Shown: piece after piece, positions 28,348-36,866 of the stretch
Numbering within the stretch: the stretch's first letter is position 1
Layout of the letters: the number at the start of each line of letters is the position of its first letter
The notes under the pieces: model-generated
Told to the model about the DNA's origin: nothing
The model's input: the letters and a program-made list of their open reading frames with translations, nothing else
Database searches by the model: none
DNA from: Tahibacter harae
GTDB taxonomy: Bacteria; Pseudomonadota; Gammaproteobacteria; Xanthomonadales; Rhodanobacteraceae
Length of the DNA: 64,000 nt
NCBI RefSeq assembly: GCF_024437735.1
Contig: NZ_JANFQO010000027.1
Coordinates: 1-64,000 of the forward strand
Direction: 5' to 3'
Program-made: the position numbers and the translations under genes

Positions 28348-29910
28348 TTACCTCGTCTGGTTGCCGGAGCTTATCGCTGCGCCCGTCTTGTCCTTGGCGT
28401 CGAGCTGCGCGTTGGGGCAAAGCTTGTCGAAATAGTCCTTCAGCTGGGCGCGCATGCAAGCCTCGTCGCACAGCGACAACGGGAATGCCTCCTTGTGCGC
28501 CTTCACCGAGGCTTTGATAGCATCCTGTATGCTGATCTTGCCGTTCCTGATCTTGCCGTCGTCGAACATGCCGCGCATCTGCGAGTCCGTCGCATCGTGG
28601 ATGCGCCCATGGCTGCCGGCATCCTTGAGCGCCGACTCCACGCAGACAGTCGGCGCATCGCCGTGCTTGTAGCCCGGGCAGACGGTGTCGTTGAGCATGG
28701 TGTCGGGCACGAGATGGTGTCCCGTCTGGCCGGGACAGCAGCCGCCATTGTTGGACGTCTCGACGTTGGTGGACTTCGTACTCTGCTTCTTGTGATGTCC
28801 CTTGGTGCTGTACGGCACAAGGTTGCATTTGCGCATGCGCAGGCAGGCATTCATCTGCGCGATGGCGTCCTGGATGTCGCCCATCAAGGTCGGCAGTTTT
28901 TCCGCGGTCACCTTGCCGGTCACCGGATCACGATAGCGATCCAGCACGTCCTTCATCTTGCCCAGCTGGCCGGTGACCGAGCGGAACTGGTTGGCGTACT
29001 CCTTGACCACGCGATTGATCTCGCGCACATCGCCAATACCGCTGACCACGTCCCAGGCCGTCCACAGGCCCATGGCGATATTGCCGGCCAGCGGGACGGA
29101 GCTGCCCGCCGCCTGCTTCACGCCGGCCTTGAGCAGGATCTTGCCGGCGACCTTCAGACCAGCGCTCTGCGCATACTCCAGCATCAAGCCGCCCAGCCCT
29201 TCCAGGCTGAGGAGTTCGTCCTTGGCCGTCTGGAAGGCATCCTCGGCCTGCTTCATGAACTCTTCGGCCTTGCCCGTGTTGTTGGGGAACTGCAGGCCGT
29301 CGCAATGATCGTCAGTCCAGTGCCAGGCACCGCCTTCGCCGTTCTTCTTTTTCTGCCCTAGCTTGGGGAATTTCTTTTTCTTGGCCCGCAGCGGCTTCTT
29401 GTATTCCGAATCGTCCTCTTCTTTGCCGCATTCGCGTTCGATGCGCTTGGTTTCGTCCTTGCAGGGGTTCTTGTCGAAGAAACCCTGGGAAATGTAGGGG
29501 AAAAGCGCTGTGTTGGCCGGATTGCCGTGATTGTGCGTGGTGTTGTCGAAATTCCGGTCCACGCAGAGACCTTCGACCTTCACATTCGGCGACCAGCCGG
29601 TGAAATAGCAGCGCCCCTTGATCTTGGTCGAGACGATGCCTTTCTTCAGCCCCGGAGTGGCCGGCTCGTCGCCGTAGCTGGTGCGGAAATAGGACTTGTC
29701 CTGCAGCGAGATCTGCTTGCGCTGGATATAGACCGAACGGCTGCCGTTGCTGATGTCCTTGGCAAAACAGGAGTTCGGATACGGTATGGGCACGCCGGGC
29801 GGCGGCGGTGTCGGCGGCGAGAAACACACATCCGGGAAAGCTGCCGAGTAGCCGATGGTGGCCTTCGAGGCGATCTCATGACCGTTGGCGAATACGTTGC
29901 TTCTAGGCAT
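28348..29910 (-). CDS. PAAR-like (DUF4150) T6SS effector with GHH-type HNH nuclease domain
   Basis: 520 residues from the ATG complementary to 29908-29910, which has AGGGTG upstream (a GTG three codons earlier is possible). Residues about 1-145 are DUF4150, the PAAR-like spike tip: PYPNSCFAKDISNG, SYFRTSYGDEPAT, KGIVSTKIKGRCYF and a THNHG end. The middle (about 215-345) is helical with an Ala/Gly-rich hydrophobic stretch. The C-terminus (about 390-520) has GQTGHHLVP near residue 400, then CPGYKHGDAPTVCVE and SHGRIHD, the signature of the Tox-GHH2 HNH/EndoVII nucleases. Expected role: caps VgrG and delivers a DNase to the target cytoplasm. Cysteine-rich at the end. Paired with the propeller gene downstream. 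Confidence 0.88.
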   Translation of the reverse strand: MPRSNVFANGHEIASKATIGYSAAFPDVCFSPPTPPPPGVPIPYPNSCFAKDISNGSRSVYIQRKQISLQDKSYFRTSYGDEPATPGLKKGIVSTKIKGRCYFTGWSPNVKVEGLCVDRNFDNTTHNHGNPANTALFPYISQGFFDKNPCKDETKRIERECGKEEDDSEYKKPLRAKKKKFPKLGQKKKNGEGGAWHWTDDHCDGLQFPNNTGKAEEFMKQAEDAFQTAKDELLSLEGLGGLMLEYAQSAGLKVAGKILLKAGVKQAAGSSVPLAGNIAMGLWTAWDVVSGIGDVREINRVVKEYANQFRSVTGQLGKMKDVLDRYRDPVTGKVTAEKLPTLMGDIQDAIAQMNACLRMRKCNLVPYSTKGHHKKQSTKSTNVETSNNGGCCPGQTGHHLVPDTMLNDTVCPGYKHGDAPTVCVESALKDAGSHGRIHDATDSQMRGMFDDGKIRNGKISIQDAIKASVKAHKEAFPLSLCDEACMRAQLKDYFDKLCPNAQLDAKDKTGAAISSGNQTR

Positions 29911-30015
29911 GGTCGTCACCCTGGCAGTGCAAAGACGTCGGCAGGACAGCGCAGACCGCGGCAGGGCCCGTCGCTGCGAAGTAGGTAGTCGAACTCATAA
30001 GCGTCCTTGTCCCGC

Positions 30016-31077
30016 TCAATGTGTACGATGGGACAGCACCAGCGCGCCGCGCGCCGGTTGCACCGAGGACAGGTGCACCAGGGCGTTCGGCCCGCACAGG
30101 CGATTCACTCGCGCCAGATGCCACAGATAGCCGATCAGCAGCGGCCCGAAAGCGGCACCGACATGGCCGACACGGGTCGCCGGCTGCAGGTACTGGTAGC
30201 CCGGCGGCAGCGGCTGGCGCAGCACCCGCGCCCAGGCATAGGCGGCCTCGTCGAAGAAATACTCTTCGCCGGCGGCATCGGTAAGGCGGGCGTGCATCTC
30301 GTGCGCCTGCATGCCGGCATCGCGCAGCGCACGCTGGATGGCCTGGGCCAGGCCCTTGCCCGAGCAGGGCTCGTCCGCCAGCAGCGTCGCGCTTTCCTCG
30401 GCCATGCCAAGCCCGCGCAGCAGCAGGGCGGCCCCCTTCGACGCCGCCGTCTCCGCCTGCACCAGGATCGCGGCAGCGGCCTCGCCGGGAATGAAGCCTG
30501 CCGACTGCGCCGTCGACAACAGCCGATCGTGCTTCAGACCACTGTGCACGTCAGGGACATTCAGCCAGGAATCCACCCCGGCAATCAGCACGCAGGGCGC
30601 CCCGCCGCCGATGAACGCGCGCGCCGCCTCCAGTGCGGCAATGCACGACGACTCACCGCCGGTGAATGCCTGCATGTGCAGGCGCTCCGGCTGGGCGAAG
30701 AATCCCGCGCACTGGCGGTGCATGGCATAGGCGGTTTCGAGCATGGGGCCGGAACGGGTGTCATCGCCCAGCATCAGCAGCGGCACGGAAGCCGGCAGGG
30801 GCAGCTTGACCTGGGCATTCGCCAGGCACTCCTCGATCGCCAGGGTCAGGGCCAGGGCAAAGCGTTCGCTGCCGCCGGTGCGGCTGCCGTCGGCATCGCC
30901 GGGCAGGACCAGCGGCATGGCCGCTCCCAGCAGCGGTTCGCCAAAACGGTCCAGGAAGCGGGTTTCCTGGAAGTTGTCCACTGCGGCGCGGATCGCTGCC
31001 GCGCTGGAGGCAAGATCCAGGCCGACGCTGGTGGTCGCACCGGCTCCCGCCACGCGCAGAACAAGTGCGCAGCTCAT
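30016..31077 (-). CDS. Ketosynthase-like protein without catalytic Cys, T6SS-associated
   Basis: 353 residues from the ATG complementary to 31075-31077, overlapping the DUF2169 stop by 4 bp. The thiolase fold is recognisable: an ungapped match to ketoacyl synthases over GGESSCIAALEAARAFIGG and VLIAGVDSW, and VGHVGAAFGP for the second His motif. However, the nucleophilic Cys position is Gly141, and the first active-site His is replaced (TDAAGEE in place of a HGT-type motif). It should therefore not condense acyl chains. Such KAS-like genes recur between DUF2169 and DUF4150 genes in T6SS effector clusters; a structural or chaperone role in effector loading is inferred. Confidence 0.78.
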   Translation of the reverse strand: MSCALVLRVAGAGATTSVGLDLASSAAAIRAAVDNFQETRFLDRFGEPLLGAAMPLVLPGDADGSRTGGSERFALALTLAIEECLANAQVKLPLPASVPLLMLGDDTRSGPMLETAYAMHRQCAGFFAQPERLHMQAFTGGESSCIAALEAARAFIGGGAPCVLIAGVDSWLNVPDVHSGLKHDRLLSTAQSAGFIPGEAAAAILVQAETAASKGAALLLRGLGMAEESATLLADEPCSGKGLAQAIQRALRDAGMQAHEMHARLTDAAGEEYFFDEAAYAWARVLRQPLPPGYQYLQPATRVGHVGAAFGPLLIGYLWHLARVNRLCGPNALVHLSSVQPARGALVLSHRTH

Positions 31078-32204
31078 GCCTCGTCTCCGTCGTGCAGCGG
31101 CGCATTGACCGGAGCCAGGTCCTCGTCGTTGGTTTCGAAGCCGCCGCAGCCGCAGTCCTCGGTGCCCAGCACCCGGGATTTCCACCAGCGTTTACATACG
31201 CTGCCGGCGGCAACCATGTCGATCTCGCGCAGACTGCGCCGCAGCGGATGCTGCGCGCGCCAGAGCACGATCAACTGCTCGTTGTGTACATCCAGCGTCA
31301 CACTGTCGACCACCGCCTGCAGCAGATGCAGCTTGCGTGTCGCATCCAGCACCGCCACCGGCATTTCCAGCGGCGGCAGCGAGAAAAAGATATGCGACCG
31401 CTGCGGATGCAGGTTCAGCAGCCGCACTTCCTCGCCGCCCTGCGGATAGTCAATCTGCTGATCTTCCGGCGCCGCCTGGAAATAGCGTTCGTCGAAATCC
31501 TCCGGCAGCAGCGGAAACACTTCCTCTTTCCAGCGCTCGTCATAGGTGCCGGCAAGCGGCTGGCGCGGCTGCCAGCTCCGCCCTATGGGCCCGAACGACC
31601 AGGGCCGGTACCTGCCGTTGCTCAGACTGATCGGTTCGCCGGGCTGTTCGATATTCGGCAGCGGCTGGCCGTGCAGGTCCGCTTCGCCGTGCGGACCGGC
31701 ATAACCGCGCCCCACGGGATTGGCCGGATGTGCATGCACCTGGCCGCCCAGCTCGCAGCTGCCGCCGAAGGCACGGCCGTAGGTGATAGGCATGCTGGTG
31801 AACGGCTCCGGCGCCGACGGGCTGAGCCCGACCACGCCGTAGCGCCAGGTACGGTCACCGACCACATGCGCCCATTTCTCACAGGCACCCAGACGGAATG
31901 CCACATCAAGCTCGCGCACCGGCAGTTGCCCGGGAGCCTGCGCGCTCGCATGCACGATCACATCGCAGCGCGGCTTGCGGGTCGCATAGTCCGACTCGAA
32001 CAGCGGCGTGGACAGGCCGGGCTCACCGTCGAAGACGTCACTGACCAGCACCGGCACCTGCTTCGCTGCAGGCTGCGCAACCTCGCCGTCGCGCGCGGGA
32101 AAGGCATAGGTTCCCTTGACCAGCACCACCAGCAGGCGCCGGCCGGATTTCTCGATGGCCTGTTGCGCCTCCAGCAGGAAGGGAGAGCCGTTGATGATTT
32201 CCAT
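31074..32204 (-). CDS. DUF2169 family T6SS accessory protein
   Basis: 376 residues from the ATG complementary to 32202-32204. The DUF2169 core is evident: an LLVVLVKGTYAFP opening strand, the RELDVAFRLG and WRYGVVGLSPSAPEPF segments, YGRAFGG, NPVGRGY and an NIEQPGEPI turn near residue 190. DUF2169 proteins are encoded beside PAAR-like DUF4150 effectors and are thought to help effector loading onto VgrG, by analogy with other adaptors. It overlaps the KAS-like gene by 4 bp and begins 5 bp after the DUF6484 gene. The C-terminus carries an unusual DCGCGG cluster. Confidence 0.85.
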   Translation of the reverse strand: MEIINGSPFLLEAQQAIEKSGRRLLVVLVKGTYAFPARDGEVAQPAAKQVPVLVSDVFDGEPGLSTPLFESDYATRKPRCDVIVHASAQAPGQLPVRELDVAFRLGACEKWAHVVGDRTWRYGVVGLSPSAPEPFTSMPITYGRAFGGSCELGGQVHAHPANPVGRGYAGPHGEADLHGQPLPNIEQPGEPISLSNGRYRPWSFGPIGRSWQPRQPLAGTYDERWKEEVFPLLPEDFDERYFQAAPEDQQIDYPQGGEEVRLLNLHPQRSHIFFSLPPLEMPVAVLDATRKLHLLQAVVDSVTLDVHNEQLIVLWRAQHPLRRSLREIDMVAAGSVCKRWWKSRVLGTEDCGCGGFETNDEDLAPVNAPLHDGDEA

Positions 32205-32209
32205 ATCGC

Positions 32210-32752
32210 TCAATTCAACTTGATGGAGGCGCCGCGGATGCGGTTCAGACCGGTCGCGTGGCTCACCACGGTGGTGCCGCGCAGCTCGATGCGGCCATCG
32301 CTGCTCAGGCGCAACGAAGCCTTGCCGCAACGCAATTCGATGGCCCGCTCGGCTTCCACGCTGAAAGACTCGGCTTCCTGCGTGGTCGTCGCCGCGCCAA
32401 CGGCATGCAAGGTAATCACCGGGTCCTGCAGCACGCCCATGATCAGCGGCCGTACTGGATCGCCGCCCTCGAACAGCAGCGCGCACTGGCGTCCTTCCTG
32501 GCCCGGACTGAGGGCGCAGATCGCGCGCGCTACGCGCGGCGTCTCCATGCGGCCGGGCACTACGATGCGCGGCTGACCGGCGGCATCGAAATCATGCAGC
32601 ACGCCAACGAGCACACCGTGGATCAGCGCTTCGTCGGCCACGGTGGCCAGCGGCCGCCCGCCAAGCAGGTTCTGCATCAGCTCCGAAGCGTCAGCGCCGG
32701 ACACAGTGCGCGCTGTCGCGCGGGTTTCAGTGCGGGTCTTCTTGGCGGCCAC
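32210..32752 (-). CDS. DUF6484 domain protein of the vgrG operon
   Basis: 180 residues from a GTG (complement of 32750-32752) placed 2 bp after the vgrG stop, with GGAG inside the vgrG end as ribosome binding site. The N-terminus is Lys/Thr-rich and disordered. The middle has HGVLVGVLHDFDAAGQPRIV and GGDPVRPLIMGVLQ, OB-fold-like strands reminiscent of the VgrG gp5 region, and the C-terminus has beta repeats (SLRLSSDGRIELRG) like the VgrG needle tip. This matches DUF6484. It probably interacts with the VgrG spike or the following DUF2169/effector set; this is inferred. Confidence 0.75.
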   Translation of the reverse strand: MAAKKTRTETRATARTVSGADASELMQNLLGGRPLATVADEALIHGVLVGVLHDFDAAGQPRIVVPGRMETPRVARAICALSPGQEGRQCALLFEGGDPVRPLIMGVLQDPVITLHAVGAATTTQEAESFSVEAERAIELRCGKASLRLSSDGRIELRGTTVVSHATGLNRIRGASIKLN

Positions 32753-32754
32753 GC

Positions 32755-34989
32755 TCAGTTCTCCATGATCTTCTTGCCCTTCATGCTGATGTTCTTTTTC
32801 GCCGTATAGCGCTGGTCCTTGGTTGAATCGACGTCGATGGTCACGCCGCTGAGCTTGATGCTGCCGTCCTTCTTCATCTTCAGCGTCGCCTTGCCCACGG
32901 TCAGCGTGATGCTGTCGCCGTCCATGGTGATGTTGGAGCCACCACCCACCGACAAGGAGTAGGTATCGCCGACGGTGGAGCTGTGATTCTGGCCGATGGT
33001 GTCGCTGCGGCTGAAGCCGACAACGCTGTACATCATCGCTCCCACGTTGCGGTTGTAGCCCAGGCCGACGTTGGTCATCTTGCCCAGCCCGACGTTCTGC
33101 ATCGAAGCCATGCCGATGGTCTCGGTCTTGAACTTCGACACCTTGATCGACCAGCTCTTGCCGATACGGTCGGACTCGTTCTTGTCGACCTTCTTGGTGC
33201 GGTTCTTATGCACGGACACCGTCTCGTTGCCGTCGACGGTGCGCGTGCGGTTCTCATGCACGGTGATGGTTTCGTTCTTGTCCACGGTCTCGGTGCGGTT
33301 CTTGTGCACCGTGATGGTCTCGTTGCCGTCCACCGTCTCGGTGCGGTTGTTATGCACCGTGATGGTTTCGTCGTTGTCGACGGTTTCGGTGCGATTGTGC
33401 TTCACATGCACGGTTTCATCGTGGTCGATGGTCTTGGTGCGGTCGTGGCCGACCCAGTGGGTCTCGTCGTTCTCGACTTCGATGTCCTGGTTCTTCTCGG
33501 CGTGCAGCCAGACCTGTTCCTCGCCCTTCTTGTCCTCGAAGCGCAGTGCGTTGGCGTTCTGCCAGGTCGCGCCCATGGAACTGCGGGTGAGGAAGCCCGA
33601 CTGCGTGGCATTGGCCGGCAGGCCCCACGGATGCGGGTTGTTCGTGTTGTAGACGCGGCCGACGATGATGGGCTGGTCCGGATCGCCGTTCAGATGATCG
33701 ACCAGCACTTCCTGCCCGATGCGCGGGATATGCACGCCGCCGAAGCCCGTGCCGGCCCAGGGATGCGATACGCGGATCCAGCAGGACGAATTCTCATCCT
33801 TCTTGCCGTAGCGGTCCCAGTGGAACTGCACCTTCACTTGGCCGTGTTCGTTGGTGTAGATCTCCTGGCCCGCAGGGCCGGTGACCACGGCGGATTCCGG
33901 GCCCATGGTGTGCGGCTTGGGCGTGCGCCGTTCCGGCCGGTACGGCTGGTCGGTCGGATGCACTTCCGCCGCAATCGTCAGGCGGTGCTCGCCGCTGTCC
34001 TCGGTCGCCTCGTAGTCGTTGTCGCTGAAATCGTATTCGGCGCCGACGACCAGGTATTCCTTGTTGTAATCGCCGACGGCATGCTTCTCCAGCGTGAACA
34101 GCCGGCCCGGCGCGACGCCGCGTGCGCGGCCCTGGGAGAAGCTGCGCAGATGGCTGGATTGCAGTTCTTCCAGGCGCACGCGGGCGTACGGGTCGCCTTC
34201 GCCGAGCGTCGGGTAGCTGCCGGGGTAATCAAAAATGTCGTAGCTCGCGTGCGGATGGCCCGCGGGCTGTGCGCGCTGGGTCGTGAGATCCGCACTCGGC
34301 ATCACGAAGTTGTAGTCGCGTGCGGCGTACTTGCCGCTCTGCACATTGCCGCCGGCGGCCCAGCCGTTGAAATGATCCTTGTCGGGGACCGACACATCCT
34401 GCGGATAGAACGGAATCGTGGCATAGCCCGGATACGGCGTGGCCAGGCCGATGTCGTCCGTCATCACCAGCGTATGTTCGCCGGCCGAATGCTCGAACCA
34501 GTACCAGATGCCTTCGTGTTCCAGCAGGCGCTGCACGAAATTCGCATCCGTCTCGCGGTACTGCACGCAGTAGTTCCACTTGCGGTAGCTGCGCGACAGC
34601 AGCCACTTGGTCTGGAACGGGTACATCGCCAGCACCTGCTTGACGATGTCGGGCGTCGTCATCTGCTGGAAGATGCGGTAGTCGCTGCGCCGCGTCGCGT
34701 ACCACAGCCAGGGTTTGAGCTGCGCCACGTACAGATGCCGCCGCCCGGCTCTGCCGGCCGAGCGGAAATGCACGCACTGGCCGTTGAGATAGCGCCGCGC
34801 GCCGCCTTCCAACTCGAAATCCACCGTGATCGGCTGGCCCAGCAGCGCGGGCGCCGCCAGACCCTTTTCCTCGCTCGTCAGCGTGAGCTGGAAATCGAAC
34901 AGCTGCGACAGCGATTCCCGTCCCTGCAGGCTGTCGAAGCGCAATACTTCGGGGCCCAGGGGCGTGGTGACGTTCAGGGTGCGGTTCAT
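32755..34989 (-). CDS. vgrG: T6SS spike protein VgrG (TssI)
   Basis: 744 residues from the ATG complementary to 34987-34989 with GAGG upstream. The gp27-like region (about 1-370) is followed by the gp5 OB-fold with VQFHWDRYGKKDENSSCWIRVSHPWAGTGFG type signature and GQEVLVDHLNGDPDQPIIVGRVYN, and then a beta-helix built from six 16-residue repeats (about residues 513-608) and a needle ending in KKNISMKGKKIMEN. There is no additional C-terminal domain, so this is a structural VgrG and the cargo must be attached through the PAAR-like effector. It is the first gene of the effector unit that runs down to 24,690. Confidence 0.96.
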   Translation of the reverse strand: MNRTLNVTTPLGPEVLRFDSLQGRESLSQLFDFQLTLTSEEKGLAAPALLGQPITVDFELEGGARRYLNGQCVHFRSAGRAGRRHLYVAQLKPWLWYATRRSDYRIFQQMTTPDIVKQVLAMYPFQTKWLLSRSYRKWNYCVQYRETDANFVQRLLEHEGIWYWFEHSAGEHTLVMTDDIGLATPYPGYATIPFYPQDVSVPDKDHFNGWAAGGNVQSGKYAARDYNFVMPSADLTTQRAQPAGHPHASYDIFDYPGSYPTLGEGDPYARVRLEELQSSHLRSFSQGRARGVAPGRLFTLEKHAVGDYNKEYLVVGAEYDFSDNDYEATEDSGEHRLTIAAEVHPTDQPYRPERRTPKPHTMGPESAVVTGPAGQEIYTNEHGQVKVQFHWDRYGKKDENSSCWIRVSHPWAGTGFGGVHIPRIGQEVLVDHLNGDPDQPIIVGRVYNTNNPHPWGLPANATQSGFLTRSSMGATWQNANALRFEDKKGEEQVWLHAEKNQDIEVENDETHWVGHDRTKTIDHDETVHVKHNRTETVDNDETITVHNNRTETVDGNETITVHKNRTETVDKNETITVHENRTRTVDGNETVSVHKNRTKKVDKNESDRIGKSWSIKVSKFKTETIGMASMQNVGLGKMTNVGLGYNRNVGAMMYSVVGFSRSDTIGQNHSSTVGDTYSLSVGGGSNITMDGDSITLTVGKATLKMKKDGSIKLSGVTIDVDSTKDQRYTAKKNISMKGKKIMEN
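33166..33453 (-). repeat. Six 48-bp tandem repeats within vgrG
   Basis: Each unit encodes 16 residues of the pattern VHxNRTETVDxNETIT. This is coding sequence for the beta-helical needle, not a CRISPR or intergenic repeat. The high DNA similarity makes copy-number change by slippage possible. Confidence 0.85.
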
Positions 34990-35816
34990 GGCGAGTCCTC
35001 GATCAGGGCATCGATGCGGCGGGCAGGCGGACGGGCGCGCGGCGGCGCAGGAACACGGGCGGGGAAAAGACGCGGTGACGCGGCGCAGGCGCGAGCGACG
35101 GCGGGATTGAACAGGGCCGATACGACCATGACGGCATACTTTCCATTGCCTGGTGTCCGGATAGTGCCAGTTCCGCGGCTGCCAAAGCGGGAGCGAAACC
35201 GCACTGACTGCCGGCGTTTCCAATTCGTTTCCGCCCCGGGACTGTCGGCAGGACCGACTGCAGCACGGGGCACGAGGAATTTTCCCAGCCCGGACACTGG
35301 CTAGCAACTGGAAAAACACCAATTGGCGCGCTATTCGCGTAATACGCAAGCCTCGCCCACGCGACCTGGATCACAGTCTTGGCCGACCCGGCGACACGTT
35401 GATGACAAGCGGACTTTGACGAAAACCTAACGCCGTTCCGGCAAATTCCGCGGTCCGGCCCGGCATCAGCTGCAGGTGACGGCGCGCTATGGTGTTTTTT
35501 GCCGGGGTGCCGACGCAAAAGCTGCGATCCGGCAGCGACTGCGCGCCGGCAAGCGGCGCAGGAATTTGCGCGGCGCAGACGAACTCAGCAGACCAGGCCC
35601 GATTACCGGGCGCGGCGCGGAAACCGCCTCAGCAGGCAGCCGGAGACATATCTGCACCACAAGCCGCCGTGCGCTAGCGCCCGTCTTTTCGGCAGCGGAT
35701 CGCCGCTCTGCCACTCGTTGGACGCTTTCGCGGCGTGGTCAGCCGCCCCCGATCGCCCCGCCTTTCCGCATCATCTTGAAACGGCCAGATAGGGAAAATA
35801 CCGCGCGCCCCGCGAT
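34990..35816. other. Long spacer between the T6SS core unit and the vgrG unit
   Basis: 827 bp with no credible gene on either strand. Short open frames exist but lack ribosome binding sites and protein-like composition. It has more A+T than its surroundings around 35,290-35,520 (for example AAAAACACCAATTGG), where a promoter for the minus-strand vgrG unit would be expected, but I could not pick a hexamer pair with good spacing. A sigma-54 site was looked for and not found. Confidence 0.6.
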
Positions 35817-36824
35817 TCAGGACGCGCAGATAAGGCGCGTGTGATGCATCACGTTCAACAGCTGTTTGGCGTAGCGAGTGCGCTCCTTCACGGCGGCGGG
35901 TACCTGCAGCAGATAGAGCGTTTCGCTGACCGGCGCATTGGCGCAATGCTGCTGGTGTACGGCCAGCAGCGGTTCGGCGCCGTCTTCGCAGACGGTCCAG
36001 CTCTGGCCTTCGTCGACCAGTTCGCGCACGCCGCCGGTGCAGCCGTTGCGCGCGAGCAATTTGGCCGCTGCACCTTCCTCGCCCTGGCCGGCTTCGGCGC
36101 TGAACACGACGACGCCGCCGGCAGTGGCACAGTCCTGCTCCACCGGCACCAGCCAGAACGCATTCGCTGGCGGCCGCGTGCACAATTTCAGGGACGGCGG
36201 CAGTTGCAGTTCGCTGCGCCAGTGGCTGCCGCCGGCGCTGGCGGAGGTGAAGCCCAAGCCCTGCTCCTGCAGCGCCTTGTTCTGCGCCGGCTTGAGGATT
36301 TCGGGCCGCTGCATCTGTTCCAGCGCGCGCCGCAGGCCGGGCTTGCCGCCCCAGGCCTTGATATAGCGGGCCACGGCGTCGCGCGTCAGCGCGGTGGCGA
36401 GGCGTTCGTCCACCGGCGCCTGTTCGGTGAACAGGTTGTCGGGCACGCCAAGCACGCTGACCTCCTTGCCGCATTCGCGCACGACCGAGCCGAAGTCGGG
36501 TTCGTAGTCGCCCAGCGTGCCCTTGCCGTCATCGAGTTCGGGCCGCACCAGGGCGGAAAGGATGTAGTAGCTGCAGCCGCCTTCGTCGACGCGGGCGTTG
36601 ATCCATTGCCGGTACTTGCCCAGCGCTTCGGTGCGCTGCGGCGTGCTGGCCAGGGTTTCGAGCTTGACCACGCGCGTATCGTAGTCGAGCGCGAACAGCG
36701 GTTCGGCCATGCGCTGGCCGCCGCGGGCCGCCTGGGTGGCCTTGACCGGTGCCGTCGCGAGCAGGGCAAGGCCCGCCGCAGCGGCGCAGCCCAGCCAGGT
36801 GCGGATTTTTGCGGCTGACGACAT
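35817..36824 (-). CDS. Secreted protein, candidate immunity to the amidase effector
   Basis: 335 residues from the ATG complementary to 36822-36824, which has GAGG seven to eight bases upstream; a GTG 12 bp earlier is less likely. There is a signal peptide (about residues 1-30) and the rest is soluble, with at least six cysteines able to form disulfides. No family recognised. It begins 42 bp after the stop of the amidase effector gene, and its periplasmic location is where an amidase attacking peptidoglycan would have to be neutralised, so I infer immunity. It is larger than typical Tai proteins, and a second function cannot be excluded. It is the last gene of the core unit. Confidence 0.65.
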   Translation of the reverse strand: MSSAAKIRTWLGCAAAAGLALLATAPVKATQAARGGQRMAEPLFALDYDTRVVKLETLASTPQRTEALGKYRQWINARVDEGGCSYYILSALVRPELDDGKGTLGDYEPDFGSVVRECGKEVSVLGVPDNLFTEQAPVDERLATALTRDAVARYIKAWGGKPGLRRALEQMQRPEILKPAQNKALQEQGLGFTSASAGGSHWRSELQLPPSLKLCTRPPANAFWLVPVEQDCATAGGVVVFSAEAGQGEEGAAAKLLARNGCTGGVRELVDEGQSWTVCEDGAEPLLAVHQQHCANAPVSETLYLLQVPAAVKERTRYAKQLLNVMHHTRLICAS

Positions 36825-36866
36825 GGCTTTCCTCACGGTCGCGTCGATGACGCCGGCGCCCCCGGC

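Noticed and set aside
33166..33453. Regular 48-bp repeats that might suggest a CRISPR or minisatellite.
   Set aside because: They are in frame and encode the beta-helical repeats normal for VgrG; there are no unique spacers.
32755..34989. An evolved VgrG with a C-terminal toxin domain.
   Set aside because: The protein ends right after the beta-helical needle; no additional domain follows.
35003..35518. Open frame of 171 codons upstream of vgrG on the minus strand.
   Set aside because: It has no ribosome binding site, is Arg/Pro/Ala-rich without pattern, and would include the probable promoter region.
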